A DNA stretch of 16,600 nt. It comes from UBA4055 sp036721445. Lineage in GTDB: Bacteria; UBA4055. A program made the translations under genes and the position numbers. Position 1 is the first letter of the stretch, and each line of letters opens with the position of its first letter. The stretch is from contig DAIMKZ010000038.1 of assembly GCA_036721445.1 (NCBI GenBank), positions 1 to 16,600 on the forward strand, given 5' to 3'. The notes below the pieces were generated by a model, which was given only the letters and a program-made list of their open reading frames with translations, did not search any database and was not told the origin of the DNA. Below are positions 16,023-16,600 of the stretch, in pieces.

Positions 16023-16600
16023 ATGGACCCCAACATAATAATAATGATCATAGTTCTGCTTTTCTCCGTTGTTTTTCATGAGGTTTCACACGGATGGGTA
16101 GCCTACAGGCTTGGCGATGATACAGCGCACAGGCTGGGGAGGCTTACACTTAATCCTATACCGCACATAGATCCCTATATGACAGTTCTTCTGCCTCTTA
16201 TGCTGGGATTCATGACTGGATGGAGAGTTATGTTCGGGGGTGCTAAACCTGTTCCCGTCAATCCATATAACTTCAAAAATCCGAAAAAAGGAATGGCAAT
16301 AACAGCGGCGGCAGGACCGGTTTCGAACCTGATACTTATAACAGCAAGCGTGATACTGTTCAGGATACTCGTTACTCTGGGATTTGTTGAAAAATACGAT
16401 GTCCAGATGCGTTTCTTTACCAACGAGATGAATTTTGTTGACGCTTTCTTTGTTTATGCTGTTCTAATCAATACTGTTCTGATGGTATTCAACCTGATAC
16501 CGATCCCTCCTCTCGACGGATCAAAGATCATCATGGGTTTCTTATCCTATGAACAGGCTGCAAAATATGAGTCTTTCAGCCGGTACGGTATGTATGTTCT
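16023..16600 (+). CDS. Site-2 protease family (M50) membrane metalloprotease, partial
   Basis: An uninterrupted reading frame of 192 codons runs off the window end, so the C-terminus is missing. HEVSH at 19-23 lies in the first transmembrane helix. PIPPLDG with Asp165 supplies the third zinc ligand in a later membrane helix, as in the short YwhC/YdiL-like site-2 proteases. Other signs are AGPVSNLI (about 99-106) and FNLIPIPPLDG. Family members cut transmembrane substrates inside the membrane, in regulated proteolysis. The start is one base after the upstream stop and has no clear ribosome site, so coupled translation is likely. Only the gene position, immediately after the PorV/DUF5683 cluster, suggests a role there; that is inference. 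Confidence 0.93.
   Translation, partial: MDPNIIIMIIVLLFSVVFHEVSHGWVAYRLGDDTAHRLGRLTLNPIPHIDPYMTVLLPLMLGFMTGWRVMFGGAKPVPVNPYNFKNPKKGMAITAAAGPVSNLILITASVILFRILVTLGFVEKYDVQMRFFTNEMNFVDAFFVYAVLINTVLMVFNLIPIPPLDGSKIIMGFLSYEQAAKYESFSRYGMYV

Noticed and set aside
1..16600. Mobile elements, CRISPR arrays, tRNA or rRNA genes
   Set aside because: No transposase, repeated spacer structure, cloverleaf-like sequence or ribosomal RNA segment was seen.

Overview
The window reads as chromosome from a Gram-negative bacterium of the Fibrobacterota-Chlorobiota-Bacteroidota (FCB) group, perhaps one of its less-studied lineages (Cloacimonadota- or Delongbacteria-like). The evidence is a fused LpxC-FabZ lipid A protein, a PorV/PorQ-family outer-membrane protein, and next to it a large secreted protein ending in a type IX secretion (T9SS)-like C-terminal sorting domain. 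The lineage is inferred from gene content; no 16S or other phylogenetic marker is present. Coding density is very high, with no tRNA, rRNA, insertion sequence or CRISPR array.

Left part, minus strand (about 3851 down to 57): a compact operon lpxC/fabZ - lpxA - lipM-like octanoyltransferase - small outer-membrane beta-barrel protein, closed by a clear intrinsic terminator at 57-82. The first two genes start lipid A synthesis and link it to the fatty-acid dehydratase. The third feeds lipoate synthesis from octanoyl-ACP, so the operon joins three users of the same acyl-ACP pool.

Middle, plus strand (4032-7179): after a 180-base divergent promoter region come three peptidyl-prolyl isomerases in a row. 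They are an FKBP lipoprotein, a cyclophilin lipoprotein with a 76-residue insertion, and a plain cytoplasmic cyclophilin. A folD homologue starting at TTG follows; it lacks two of the canonical catalytic residues.

Right part, plus strand (7236-16600, running off the end): a tightly packed envelope/secretion cluster. It encodes a PorV/PorQ-like barrel, an M6-metalloprotease-like protein with a degraded zinc motif and a T9SS-like sorting domain, and a 1011-residue protein joining an intact gluzincin (HEFTH) domain, a PD40/TolB-like beta-propeller and a C-terminal outer-membrane barrel. Two tandem DUF5683-like paralogues and the start of a site-2 protease (M50) follow. Overlapping or near-touching stops and starts suggest co-translation. 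The most interesting proposal is that this is a dedicated surface-export or surface-assembly module: barrel partner, inactive protease-like cargo, active barrel-anchored protease and two small envelope proteins.
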